Source of the DNA: AC-32 sp963754265
GTDB lineage: Bacteria; Actinomycetota; Thermoleophilia; Gaiellales; Gaiellaceae
DNA: 64,000 nucleotides
Reading direction: 5' to 3'
Assembly (NCBI GenBank): GCA_963754265.1
Contig: CAVWFB010000003.1
Span: 62,001-126,000 of the forward strand
In this document: one piece after another, positions 1-8,567 of the stretch
Numbering within the stretch: the stretch's first letter is position 1
Layout: each line of letters opens with the position of its first letter
Made by a program: the position numbers and the translations under genes
The notes under the pieces: model-generated
The model's input: only the letters and a program-made list of their open reading frames with translations
What the model was told of the DNA's origin: nothing
Databases searched by the model: none

Positions 1-1
1 G

Positions 2-673
2 GTCGAGCGTCTGCTCGGCGACCTGGACCGGGAGCAGACACCCGCGCCCGAGCCCGTGCAACTGAACGGCGACGGCGGGCCTCGCGTCACCATCCACCAC
101 AAGGAGTCCGACCAGGCGCACATCTGCCTCGGCGTGCGCAGCTATCCGTTCGTCCACCCCGACCGCTACGCGCTCCAGATGCTGGCGACGATTCTCGGAA
201 CCGGCATGTCGTCGCGACTCTTCACCGAGGTGCGCGAGCGGCGCGGGCTGGCGTACTACGTGTTTGCGGCCAACCAGAGCTACACCGATGCCGGTTCGCT
301 CTACTCACAGGCCGGGGTGGACATCGCCCGTTGTGACGAGGCGGTCGAGACAATCGCGCGCGAGTTCCGCCGAATCGCCGACGAGGCAGTGCCCGCCGAC
401 GAGCTCGAAAAGGCGCGGGCGCTCGCGAAGGGACGGTTCGTCCTCCGGCTCGAAAACCCGCAGGGGATGACCATGTTCGGACTCAGCCGCGAGGTGCTCG
501 AAGGGCAGGCGGTCGAGCCGCAAGAGGTACTCGACGGGCTCGACGCGGTGACGGCCGAAGACGTCCAGCGCGTGGCGCAGGACGTGATCGGCTCGAATGG
601 GATCAACCTCGCGCTGATCGGCCCGTTCGAGGACGAGGAGCGCTTCGCCGAGCTCCTCGCCAAGCCCTCCTAG
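2..673 (+). CDS. M16 family zinc peptidase, C-terminal part (partial)
   Basis: This is the 3' end of a processing-peptidase (pitrilysin family M16) gene that begins before the window; the frame is open from base 2. The visible 223 residues match the second, non-catalytic M16 domain. They show the RERRGLAY segment that helps close over the substrate, followed by helices ending in TAEDVQRVAQ. The HxxEH zinc site would lie upstream, outside the window. The TAG stop shares a CTAG with the stop of the convergent acetyl-CoA synthetase gene. M16 peptidases of this size usually cleave small peptides; the actual substrate cannot be told. Confidence 0.85.
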   Translation, partial: VERLLGDLDREQTPAPEPVQLNGDGGPRVTIHHKESDQAHICLGVRSYPFVHPDRYALQMLATILGTGMSSRLFTEVRERRGLAYYVFAANQSYTDAGSLYSQAGVDIARCDEAVETIAREFRRIADEAVPADELEKARALAKGRFVLRLENPQGMTMFGLSREVLEGQAVEPQEVLDGLDAVTAEDVQRVAQDVIGSNGINLALIGPFEDEERFAELLAKPS

Positions 674-2640
674 TCCTCGTTCGTCTCCGCGACGGCGCGG
701 TCCTTGATCTCCTCCACGACCGCCGGATCGGCCAGCGTCGTCGTGTCCCCGAGCGCCCGGTTCTCCGCGACGTCGCGCAAGAGGCGGCGCATGATCTTGC
801 CGCTGCGGGTCTTGGGCAGCTCCGGCGTGAAGACGATGTTCGCCGGCTTGGCGATCGGGCCGATCTTGGCCGCGACGTGGTTGCGAAGTTCCTCCAGCTT
901 CTCAACAGAGCCCTCCTCGCCACCTTTCAGCGTGACGTAGGCGACGATCGCCTGCCCCGTGCGCTCGTCGGATCGTCCGCAGACGGCAGCCTCTGCGACC
1001 TCGCGATGGTCGACGAGCGCGCTCTCGACCTCGATCGTCGAGATCCGGTGGCCGGAGACGTTCATCACGTCGTCGACGCGGCCGAGCAGCCAGAAGTCGC
1101 CGTCTTCGTCGATCCGCGCGCCGTCGCCGGCGAAGTAGGTCTCCGGATACTTCGACCAGTACGTCTCGCGGTACCGCTCGTCGTCCTTGTAGATGCCACG
1201 GAGCATCGCCGGCCACGGTCGGCGCAGGACGAGGTAGCCGCCTCCGCCCGGGCCGACCTCGTTCCCCTGCTCGTCGTAGACCGCGGCGTCCACCCCGGGG
1301 AAAGGCCGCGTCGCCGATCCGGGCTTCAACGTCGTGATCCCAGGTAGCGGCGTGATCATGATCATCCCCGTCTCGGTCTGCCACCACGTGTCCACGACCG
1401 GTGTCCGGTCGCCGCCGATGTGCTCCCGGTACCAGACCCAGGCCTCCGGATTGATCGGCTCGCCGACGCTGCCGAGAAGGCGCAGCGACGTGAGGTCGTG
1501 CTTGGCGGCGTACTCCGGCCCCCACTTCATGTGCGTCCGGATCGCGGTCGGTGCCGTGTAGAGGATGTCGACCTTGTAGCGCTCGACGATCGCCCACCAG
1601 CGGTCCTTGTCGGGGTAGTTCGGCACACCCTCGTAGATGACGCCGGTCGTACCGTTGCAGAGCGGCGCGTAGACGATGTAGCTGTGCCCGGTGACCCAGC
1701 CGATGTCGGCAGCGCACCAGTAGACCGAGTCGGGCTTGACGTCGAAGATGTAGTAGTGGGTCGTGGCGGTGCCGACGAGATAGCCGGCCGTCGTGTGCGC
1801 GATCCCCTTTGGCTTGGCGGTCGTACCGCTCGTGTAGAGCAGGTAGAGGAGATCCTCGGCGTCCATCGGCTCACAGGGACATGTCTCGGGGTCTGACCCC
1901 TGCCGCTCGACGAGCTCGTGCCACCAGAGGTCGCGGCCTTCGGTCCAGCCGATGTCCTCGCCGGTCCTCCGGTAGACGATCGCCTTCTTCACGCCCGGCG
2001 CGTCCGCCAGCGCCGCATCGGCGTTCGCCTTCAAGGGCACCTTGCCGCCGTTGCGAAGCCCCTCGTCCTGCGTGATCAGGAGCTCGCAACCCATGTCGTT
2101 CAGCCGGTCCGAGAGTGCTTCGGCGGAGAAGCCGCCGAACACGACTGTGTGCGGTGCGCCGAGCCGGGCGCACGCGAGCATCGCGATCGGGAGCTCGGGG
2201 ACCATCCCCATGTAGATCCCGACCGGCGTGCCCTTCGCGACTCCCAGCTCCTTGAGCGCGTTTGCGAACCGGACGACCTCGGCCTGGAGGTCGGCGAACG
2301 TGATGGTTCGCCGCTCCTCCTCCGGCTCACCCTCCCAGTGGTAGGCGACCTTGCCGCCGTTCCCCGCCTCGACGTGCCGGTCGACGCAGTTGTAGGCGAC
2401 GTTGAGCTTGCCTCCGACGTACCACTTGGCGTAGGGCGCTTCCCAGTCGCAGAGAGTGCGGAAGTCCCCGAACCAGGACACGCGCTCCCGGCCCTCGGTC
2501 TCCCAGAACTCCTCGAAGTCGCGTTCGTAGATCTCCGGCTGCGCATTCGCCTGCGCCGCGAACTCCGGAGACGGCGGGTAGCGCCGCTCCTCGAGGAGGA
2601 TGGTCTCGATCGCCGGTCCGGTGCTCGTCACCTGCGCCAT
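670..2640 (-). CDS. acs: acetyl-CoA synthetase
   Basis: AMP-forming acetate:CoA ligase, which makes acetyl-CoA from acetate, ATP and CoA in the cytoplasm. The 656-residue product has the usual family length. It carries the phosphate-binding A3 loop YTSGTTAKPKG (about residues 269-279), the GHRISTIEVES hinge region and the C-terminal PKTRSGKIMRR, whose lysine is the conserved catalytic residue that Pat-type acetylation controls in relatives. I chose the ATG giving MAQVTSTG because it matches the family N-terminus; the longer frame reads into the preceding gene. It lies 1 bp after the acetate permease gene, so the two form an acetate-uptake and activation operon. Confidence 0.95.
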   Translation of the reverse strand: MAQVTSTGPAIETILLEERRYPPSPEFAAQANAQPEIYERDFEEFWETEGRERVSWFGDFRTLCDWEAPYAKWYVGGKLNVAYNCVDRHVEAGNGGKVAYHWEGEPEEERRTITFADLQAEVVRFANALKELGVAKGTPVGIYMGMVPELPIAMLACARLGAPHTVVFGGFSAEALSDRLNDMGCELLITQDEGLRNGGKVPLKANADAALADAPGVKKAIVYRRTGEDIGWTEGRDLWWHELVERQGSDPETCPCEPMDAEDLLYLLYTSGTTAKPKGIAHTTAGYLVGTATTHYYIFDVKPDSVYWCAADIGWVTGHSYIVYAPLCNGTTGVIYEGVPNYPDKDRWWAIVERYKVDILYTAPTAIRTHMKWGPEYAAKHDLTSLRLLGSVGEPINPEAWVWYREHIGGDRTPVVDTWWQTETGMIMITPLPGITTLKPGSATRPFPGVDAAVYDEQGNEVGPGGGGYLVLRRPWPAMLRGIYKDDERYRETYWSKYPETYFAGDGARIDEDGDFWLLGRVDDVMNVSGHRISTIEVESALVDHREVAEAAVCGRSDERTGQAIVAYVTLKGGEEGSVEKLEELRNHVAAKIGPIAKPANIVFTPELPKTRSGKIMRRLLRDVAENRALGDTTTLADPAVVEEIKDRAVAETNED

Positions 2641-2641
2641 C

Positions 2642-3331
2642 CTAGGCCGCCCGCTCTCTCGGCATCGGCGAACGCTGCCGCGAGCCGAGCGGCAGCCGGT
2701 TCCACAACGGCTGGCCGACCGGCAGAACCGACGTCGCCGACATGCCGTTGATGACCCCGGCGGCCGATGCATACCACGCCACTGCCGCGGTCACGATCCC
2801 CGCCCAACCGCCGGCATGCAGCATCCAGGCGCTGTCGCCGTGGGCGATCCTGAAGTACCCAATCGTGAGCAGGATCTCGGTGATCTCCAGCGTCAGGAAC
2901 ACGCCGAAGACGGCGAGGTTGACCCGGAGAGCCCAGAGCATCATGTAGGTATTGAAGATTGCGAACGAGAGCACGAACCACGCCAGCCCGTTGTTGACGT
3001 CGGCCGGCAGAAGGGTGCCCCCGAGCTTCGTCGCCTCGGCCAGCACGACGAAGCCTCCGAGCGCGAGCCAGAATCCCCCGTACGTCGAGAACGCCGTCGA
3101 CCCGAACACGTTTCGGTTGCGGAACTCCCACATCCCGGCGAGCAGCTGCACGAGCCCTCCGTAGAAGAGGGCGAGCCCGACCCACAAGATGTCGGGGATG
3201 AAGCTGGCGTTGTGCCCGCTCAGCATGAACGTCGTGAGCGCGAACGCTGCGAGACCGAGTGGAGCGGGATCGGCCGCGGGCGCGAGCTCGACGAGGGTTG
3301 TTCCGCGGCCTTCTTCGGCTAGAACAGCCAT
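2642..3331 (-). CDS. satP: acetate/succinate permease, GPR1/FUN34/YaaH family
   Basis: The 229-residue protein has six hydrophobic segments and the family signature region near its start (APLGLAAFALTTFMLS), where relatives have NPAPLGL. YaaH/SatP proteins take up acetate by proton symport. The acs gene follows at once on the same strand, which fits acetate scavenging. The start is ATG with an AAGGAGG ribosome-binding site 5 bases upstream, and that site is embedded in a perfect hairpin (described separately). Family assignment is firm; substrate rests on family and context. Confidence 0.9.
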   Translation of the reverse strand: MAVLAEEGRGTTLVELAPAADPAPLGLAAFALTTFMLSGHNASFIPDILWVGLALFYGGLVQLLAGMWEFRNRNVFGSTAFSTYGGFWLALGGFVVLAEATKLGGTLLPADVNNGLAWFVLSFAIFNTYMMLWALRVNLAVFGVFLTLEITEILLTIGYFRIAHGDSAWMLHAGGWAGIVTAAVAWYASAAGVINGMSATSVLPVGQPLWNRLPLGSRQRSPMPRERAA

Positions 3332-3350
3332 GGCAACCTCCTTGGTTGCC
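3332..3350 (-). promoter_or_regulatory. hairpin holding the satP ribosome-binding site
   Basis: Read on the minus strand, GGCAACC - AAGGA - GGTTGCC forms a perfect 7-bp stem with a 5-base loop, and the ATG of satP follows directly. The Shine-Dalgarno sequence AAGGAGG occupies the loop and the first two bases of the 3' arm. Folding would therefore limit ribosome access. A role in translational control is inferred. Confidence 0.5.
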
Positions 3351-3396
3351 GGCTCCCAGCCTGCCCATTAGGAGTCGGGCATAGATATGTACTCGT

Positions 3397-3410
3397 CTAC
3401 TAAAAAGTAG
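3397..3410. promoter_or_regulatory. AT-rich palindrome upstream of satP-acs
   Basis: CTACT-AAAA-AGTAG is a perfect inverted repeat inside an AT-rich stretch (about 3376-3410) that stands out in this GC-rich region. It lies about 65 bp upstream of satP and 33 bp beyond the stop of the M24 gene on the same strand. It could be an operator in the satP-acs promoter or a weak terminator of the peptidase gene. Neither can be decided from the sequence. Confidence 0.3.
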
Positions 3411-3442
3411 CTGCCGCGGTGCCCCCTAGGGCGGGGGAAGGG

Positions 3443-4579
3443 TCAGGGCTGGAGGTCGTACGGATACTCGGTGAGGACCTCGGCTCCGTTCTCGGTCACG
3501 AGGACGATGTCCTCGAGCCGGCAGCCGCCGTAGCCGTGACGGTACAAGCCCGGCTCGACGGCGACCACGTCGCCAGCGACGAGCTCGCCCGGGCCCCGGC
3601 CGAGCGTCGGCTGCTCGTGCACCTCGAGCCCCACCCCGTGGCCGAGCGAGTGGTAGAAGCCGTCCTTCAGGACCTCGCCCGGCTGCTTGGAGAGCAGCGT
3701 CGGGAAGCCGTGCTCCTCGAAGACCTCGCAGCAGATCCGGTTGAGCTCGCTTCCGGCGATGCCCGGCTTCACGGCGGCCACCGAGCGGTCGAGCGCCTCG
3801 CGACAGAGCCGGTGGTACTCGGCCAGCTCCTCGGACGGCTCGCCCACCACGAACGTGCGCGTCATGTCGGCGAAGCACCCGGACTCGCGGTCGCGCGGGA
3901 AGAGGTCGAGGCAGACGGGCTCGTCGGGCGAGATCGGCCCCGAGCCCATGTCGTGGCCGACGGCGGTCTGCGGGCCGTGCGAGACAATGAACTCGTCGGC
4001 AAAGGCGCCGTTGGCGGTGAACGCTTGCTCGACCGCGAGCTTGATCCGCTCGCAGGTGAGCGGCTCGCCGTCGAGCACGAGATCCCCGTTCTGCCGCTCC
4101 GCCGCCCGCAGGAGGTCGCGCGCGGCAGTCATCGCGGCCTCGGCAGCGCGTTGGGCGCGGCGGATCCCGGCGAGCTCGGCGTCGTTCTTGACCCGGCGTC
4201 GCCCCACGAACTGGTCGCGGTCCGAGGAGAGCTCGATCCCGTTGGCACGCAGGTGGTCGGCGAGCTCGAGCGGGAACGTCGGCGGAACGGCGGCCTGCTC
4301 GATCCCGAAGCGCCGTGCTGCCCGCAGGACGACCTCGAGCTCGATCTCGTCACGGGTGAGGCCCTGCGCATAGAGCTCGTCGATCCCGAACTCCTCGAGC
4401 GGCGTGACCTGGAGCTCCGGTGCGACCTGCGCGATCCGGTCGAGCTCGAACGAGCTCGCGACCACACGCCGCTCGCCGCCGCCCTCCGCGTAGAGGAACG
4501 AATCCGGAATCGCGATCGGCACTTCGTGCCGCATCTCGGGCGAGCGAAGCGAATCTGCGTAAATCAGGACATCTGACAC
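3443..4579 (-). CDS. M24 family metallopeptidase (Xaa-Pro aminopeptidase type)
   Basis: Cytoplasmic dinuclear-metal peptidase of 378 residues. The N-terminal half is the creatinase-type lid domain. The C-terminal pita-bread domain shows the five metal ligands in order: Asp in CLDLFPRD, Asp in FADMTRTF, His in SLGHGVGLEVHE, Glu in AVEPGLY and Glu in RLEDIVLV. Family members remove an N-terminal residue before proline from peptides. The start is ATG and no close partner gene shares the strand. Dipeptidase or creatinase-like activity is possible but less likely. Confidence 0.88.
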   Translation of the reverse strand: MSDVLIYADSLRSPEMRHEVPIAIPDSFLYAEGGGERRVVASSFELDRIAQVAPELQVTPLEEFGIDELYAQGLTRDEIELEVVLRAARRFGIEQAAVPPTFPLELADHLRANGIELSSDRDQFVGRRRVKNDAELAGIRRAQRAAEAAMTAARDLLRAAERQNGDLVLDGEPLTCERIKLAVEQAFTANGAFADEFIVSHGPQTAVGHDMGSGPISPDEPVCLDLFPRDRESGCFADMTRTFVVGEPSEELAEYHRLCREALDRSVAAVKPGIAGSELNRICCEVFEEHGFPTLLSKQPGEVLKDGFYHSLGHGVGLEVHEQPTLGRGPGELVAGDVVAVEPGLYRHGYGGCRLEDIVLVTENGAEVLTEYPYDLQP

Positions 4580-4651
4580 GACGGCAGCTTGATGCTACTG
4601 CGCCGAGTCAGGCCGACGCCAGCCCATGGCGCCATACGTAGACTGGCGACG

Positions 4652-5803
4652 ATGGACGACGTGCTCCGGCGGGCGCAGGCGCTGATCGCCGGCTACGACG
4701 AGGAGCTAGAGCGCGAGCTGCCCGACGACGCCGAGATCTTCGACGCACACGTACACCTGGGCCACGACATCGACGGTTTCACCGGCGTCTACGAGGACCT
4801 CGAGCAGATTCAGGAGCGCTTCCGCATCTCGCGGGCGTTCGTGTTCTGCATGGACGAGCCCGACCGGCACCCGGCCTTCCGAGCCGCGAACGACCGCACG
4901 CTCGCGTTCGCCGAGCGCTCGGGTGGCCGCCTGATCCCGTTCGTGCGGCTCGATCTCGGCGAAGAGCCGATCGAGGAGGCGACCCGAGCGCTCGACGCGG
5001 GCGCGCGTGGGATCAAGCTCCACCCGCGGGCGCAGCGCTTCCTGCTGAACGACGAGCGGCTGGCGCCGGTCTTCGCCCTCGCTGCGGAGCGGCGCGTCCC
5101 GATCCTGATCCACGGCGGGCGAGGCCTGCCGCCGATCGCCGATCATCTCGCACGGCTCGTCGAGCGCTACCCCGAAGCGCAGCTGATCATCGCCCACGCC
5201 GGGATCGCCGACCTCGCCGAGCTGGCTGCGCACTTCGGCGGCAAGGCGGGCGTCTTCTTCGACACCTCCGTCTGGAGCCCGATCGACCTGCTCAGCCTGT
5301 ACCACCTCGTCGGGCCCGAACAGGTCCTCTACGCCTCGGACTATCCCTACGGGCAACAGCCGGGCTCCCTTCTGATCGCCCTGCGGACGGCGGTCCTGGC
5401 CGGCTTCGACGAGGCGGAGCTGCGGGGGATGCTGGCCGGGAGCGCGAACCGGATCGCCGACGGCGAGCCGCCGCTCGAGCCGACTGCGCCACGCGGCAGC
5501 TCGACCTTCGAGCAGCCGATCGCCCTCGCGCGGATCCACCAGTACCTCTCGATGGCCACGCCGCTCCTCTGGACTCGGCAGCCGGACACGATCGGCGTGC
5601 TCGGGCTCGCGCTGAACGCGTGCGCCGATCGCGACGGGCACAAGGAGGAGCGAGAGCAGATCCGCGAGCTGGTGACGACCGCGCGCGACCTCTGGCGGAC
5701 GCTTCCCGAGGTCGAGGACGAGGGCGAGCAGCGAATCGTCCACCGAACGACGTTTCGGCTGGTGCACCTGGCGGACATCTTTGCGGTGACGTCAGGTGCA
5801 TAG
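4652..5803 (+). CDS. amidohydrolase family protein (Amidohydro_2 TIM barrel)
   Basis: A 383-residue metal-dependent hydrolase of the ACMSD/Amidohydro_2 type. Visible signs are the HxH metal pair in FDAHVHLGH after a short N-terminal helix, a mid-protein IIAHAGIAD segment and the late YASDYPYG segment that supplies the conserved Asp. About 110 C-terminal residues are not typical of the barrel and may form a helical lid. I take the ATG giving MDDVLRR; a TTG 63 bp upstream is open but adds a basic, unrelated stretch. The substrate is unknown. Confidence 0.8.
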   Translation: MDDVLRRAQALIAGYDEELERELPDDAEIFDAHVHLGHDIDGFTGVYEDLEQIQERFRISRAFVFCMDEPDRHPAFRAANDRTLAFAERSGGRLIPFVRLDLGEEPIEEATRALDAGARGIKLHPRAQRFLLNDERLAPVFALAAERRVPILIHGGRGLPPIADHLARLVERYPEAQLIIAHAGIADLAELAAHFGGKAGVFFDTSVWSPIDLLSLYHLVGPEQVLYASDYPYGQQPGSLLIALRTAVLAGFDEAELRGMLAGSANRIADGEPPLEPTAPRGSSTFEQPIALARIHQYLSMATPLLWTRQPDTIGVLGLALNACADRDGHKEEREQIRELVTTARDLWRTLPEVEDEGEQRIVHRTTFRLVHLADIFAVTSGA

Positions 5804-5880
5804 GACAACCGATACAGAGCGTGTGCGGCGGCGAGGTCTGCCAATGACAAACATCCCTTCGGCGAAACCGGACGCGTAGC

Positions 5881-6318
5881 GTGTTTAGCTTGAGGATCAA
5901 CGGGAGCGTTCGAGAGGTCGACCCACCCGTCGGGCGCACCCTGGCCGAGACCCTGCGCGAGGACCTCGGATTGACCGGCACGAAGATCGCTTGCGGCGAG
6001 GGTCACTGCGGTGCCTGCACCGTCCAGCTCGACGGCTCGCCGGTCCTCTCGTGCATCACGCTCGTCCACACCGTGGGCGACCGCGAGGTCACGACGATCG
6101 AAGGCCTGCGGGACCACCCGCTCGTCGAGGCCTTCGTGCGCACCGACGCGCTGCAGTGCGGCTTCTGCACGCCCGGCCAGATCGTCTCGGCCGCAGCTCT
6201 CGTCGAGGCGGAGCCGAATCCGGACGTCGAGCGCATCCGGCACGCGATGGCCGGGAACCTTTGCCGCTGCGGCGCCTACCCCAGGATCGAGGAGGCCGTA
6301 CTCACGTGGCGCGATTGA
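5881..6318 (+). CDS. [2Fe-2S] subunit of a xanthine dehydrogenase-family molybdenum hydroxylase
   Basis: Electron-transfer subunit of 145 residues holding two [2Fe-2S] clusters. The plant-ferredoxin-like site is GEGHCGACTV with an upstream ACGE and a downstream SC. The four-helix site is CGFCTPGQ together with NLCRCGAY. The length is normal for CoxS/XdhC-type small subunits. The GTG start opens a run of four genes (small, molybdopterin and FAD subunits, then mocA) with short overlaps, so they are almost certainly one operon. Confidence 0.92.
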   Translation: MFSLRINGSVREVDPPVGRTLAETLREDLGLTGTKIACGEGHCGACTVQLDGSPVLSCITLVHTVGDREVTTIEGLRDHPLVEAFVRTDALQCGFCTPGQIVSAAALVEAEPNPDVERIRHAMAGNLCRCGAYPRIEEAVLTWRD

Positions 6319-8567
6319 TCAGGACCGAGAAAGAGGTCGAGGGCAACTACACCGAGCAGTGGGTGGTCGTCGAGGGAGACGACGCGCTCGAGCAGTGGCC
6401 GGAGGGGCCGCGCACCGTCGTGGGTCGGCCGGCGCCGCGGCAGGACGGGCACCAGCGCGCCCGCGGGCAGGCGCTCTACACCGCCGACCTCGCGCTCCCG
6501 GGGATGCTGCACGCCGCGGTGCTGCGCAGCCCCTTCGCGCGCGCGCGCGTGAAGAAACTGGAGCTGAGCCGCGCGCTGGAGGCTCCCGGCGTCCTCGGCG
6601 CAATCGGTCCGGACGACTGCCACGTGCTCACGCTCGAGCCGAGCTTCCACGGCGCGCCGGTCGCGGCCGTCGCCGCGGACACGCCGCAACGGGCGCGAGC
6701 GGCCCTCGATCTGATCGACGTCGAGTGGGAGGAGCTCGAGCCGCTGCTCGACCCCGAGGAGGCTGTCCGCCAGGAGTCGTTCCTCGAGGAACCGCGCCGC
6801 TACGAACGCGGCGACCTCGAGGCCGGTCTCGCCGAGGCAGAGGTGGTCGTCGAGGCCGAGTACCGAACCCAGACAGTCCTGCACAACTCGCTCGAGACGC
6901 ACCAGTCCGTCTGCCGCTGGGAAGGCGACACGCTCGAGGTCTACATCTCGACGCAGTACATCTGGGGCGTCCGCGACTCGGTGGCCGGGCAGCTCGGCCT
7001 GCCCCCCGATCGCGTGCGCGTCGTGTGCAACTTCATGGGCGGCGGCTTCGGGTCGAAGAACAGCCCGGGCGACTACACCTACGTCGCGATCGCGCTGGCC
7101 GGCAAGACCGGTGCCCCGGTTCGCTGCGCGCTCACCCGCCGCGAGGAGAACCTGGCCACCGGCAACCGCAACTCGACCATCCAGCGCCTGCGCGTGGGCG
7201 CGCGCTCCGACGGCACGCTCGTCGCGCTCGAGGGCGAATTCGTGAACGCCGTCGGCTGGGCCGGCTTCTCGGGGCCGACCTACGGGCCGATGGAGATGCT
7301 CTACGCCTGCGACAACGTGCGCACGCTCACCTACGGCACGAAGCTCAACCTGCCGCCGAACGCCGCTTTCCGCGCACCGGGCTTCGTCGAGGGGACGTTC
7401 GGGCTGGAGTGCGTGCTCGACGAGCTCGCGGCACGGCTCGAGCTCGACCCGCTCGAGCTGCGGCGGCGCAACCACGCCGACCACGACCTCGCCGACGGCC
7501 GGCCGTTCTCGTCGAAGAACCTGCTCGAGTGCTACCGGCGCGCGGAGCCGCACTGGGGCAGGCGCGACGAGGTTCGCGCGAGCTCGAAGGGCCCGGTGCA
7601 GCGGGGAACCGGCCTCGCGAGCCAGATCTGGTACGGCGGCGGCGGGCCGCCCTCGTACGCCTGGGTGCGCCTGGGCTCGGACGGACGGGCGGCGGTGATC
7701 ACGGCGATGCAGGACATCGGCACGGGCACACGGACGGCGATGGCGCAGATCGCCGCGGAGGAGCTCGGCCTGCCCCTGGACCGCGTCCGCGTGGAGCTCG
7801 GCGACTCGGCGCGAGGCCCGTACGCCTCGATCTCGGCCGGCTCGTCGACGACTCCCTCGATGGGCCCGGCCGTGCGCGCGGCCGCCGCCGACGCCGCACG
7901 GCAGATCGTCGAGATCGCGGCGCAGCGCTACCACCTCGAGGAGCGCGTGCTCTCGCTCGAGGGCGGGAACGTCGTCTCCGCCGACGGCGGCTCCTGGCCG
8001 CTCGAGGAGGTGACCGGGCTGCTCGAGGACGCGCAGATCCTCGGCAAGGGGGCCCGGGGGCCGAACCCGACGGGAATGCGAGTGCTCACCTTCGGCATCC
8101 AGGTCGCAGACGTCTCGGTCGACGTCGAGACAGGCGAGGTCCGGGTCGACCGGATCGCGGCGATCCACGACGTCGGCCGCGTGATCAACCCGCTCGGCGC
8201 TCGAAGCCAGGTCGAGGGCGGAATCATCCAGGGCGTCGGCCACACGCTCTCGGAAGAGCGGCTGGTCGACCCGGCCAGCGGAACCGTGCTCACCCAGACG
8301 CTCGACGCCTACAAGCTGCCCACGATCGCCGACGTGCCCGAGATGGTGGTCGAGCTGCTCGACATTCCGGATCAGCACCTGACGAACATCGGCTCGAAGG
8401 GGCTCGGCGAGCCGCCGATCGTGCCCACCGCGGCCGCGATCGTGAACGCGATCCGCGACGCGACCGGCGCAGACGTCCGCTCGCTGCCGGTCACACGGGA
8501 GGAGATGCTCCGCGCGCTCGAAGAGGCGCGCGAGCGAGAGAAGAAGCTTGCAGCTGCTCCGGCCTGA
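6306..8567 (+). CDS. molybdopterin-binding large subunit, xanthine dehydrogenase/aldehyde oxidase family
   Basis: The 753-residue catalytic subunit binds molybdopterin cytosine dinucleotide. Segments typical of the family include GGGFGSKN (about residue 240), AAFRAPGFVEG, QDIGTGTRTAMAQ and the C-terminal SKGLGEPP with the active-site Glu that acts as base. It lacks the CSFR active-site loop of form I CO dehydrogenase, so it oxidises an aldehyde or N-heterocycle rather than CO. I chose the GTG that overlaps the small-subunit gene by 13 bases; the open frame further upstream is antisense-like read-through of that gene. The true substrate cannot be read from the sequence. Confidence 0.9.
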   Translation: MARLIRTEKEVEGNYTEQWVVVEGDDALEQWPEGPRTVVGRPAPRQDGHQRARGQALYTADLALPGMLHAAVLRSPFARARVKKLELSRALEAPGVLGAIGPDDCHVLTLEPSFHGAPVAAVAADTPQRARAALDLIDVEWEELEPLLDPEEAVRQESFLEEPRRYERGDLEAGLAEAEVVVEAEYRTQTVLHNSLETHQSVCRWEGDTLEVYISTQYIWGVRDSVAGQLGLPPDRVRVVCNFMGGGFGSKNSPGDYTYVAIALAGKTGAPVRCALTRREENLATGNRNSTIQRLRVGARSDGTLVALEGEFVNAVGWAGFSGPTYGPMEMLYACDNVRTLTYGTKLNLPPNAAFRAPGFVEGTFGLECVLDELAARLELDPLELRRRNHADHDLADGRPFSSKNLLECYRRAEPHWGRRDEVRASSKGPVQRGTGLASQIWYGGGGPPSYAWVRLGSDGRAAVITAMQDIGTGTRTAMAQIAAEELGLPLDRVRVELGDSARGPYASISAGSSTTPSMGPAVRAAAADAARQIVEIAAQRYHLEERVLSLEGGNVVSADGGSWPLEEVTGLLEDAQILGKGARGPNPTGMRVLTFGIQVADVSVDVETGEVRVDRIAAIHDVGRVINPLGARSQVEGGIIQGVGHTLSEERLVDPASGTVLTQTLDAYKLPTIADVPEMVVELLDIPDQHLTNIGSKGLGEPPIVPTAAAIVNAIRDATGADVRSLPVTREEMLRALEEAREREKKLAAAPA

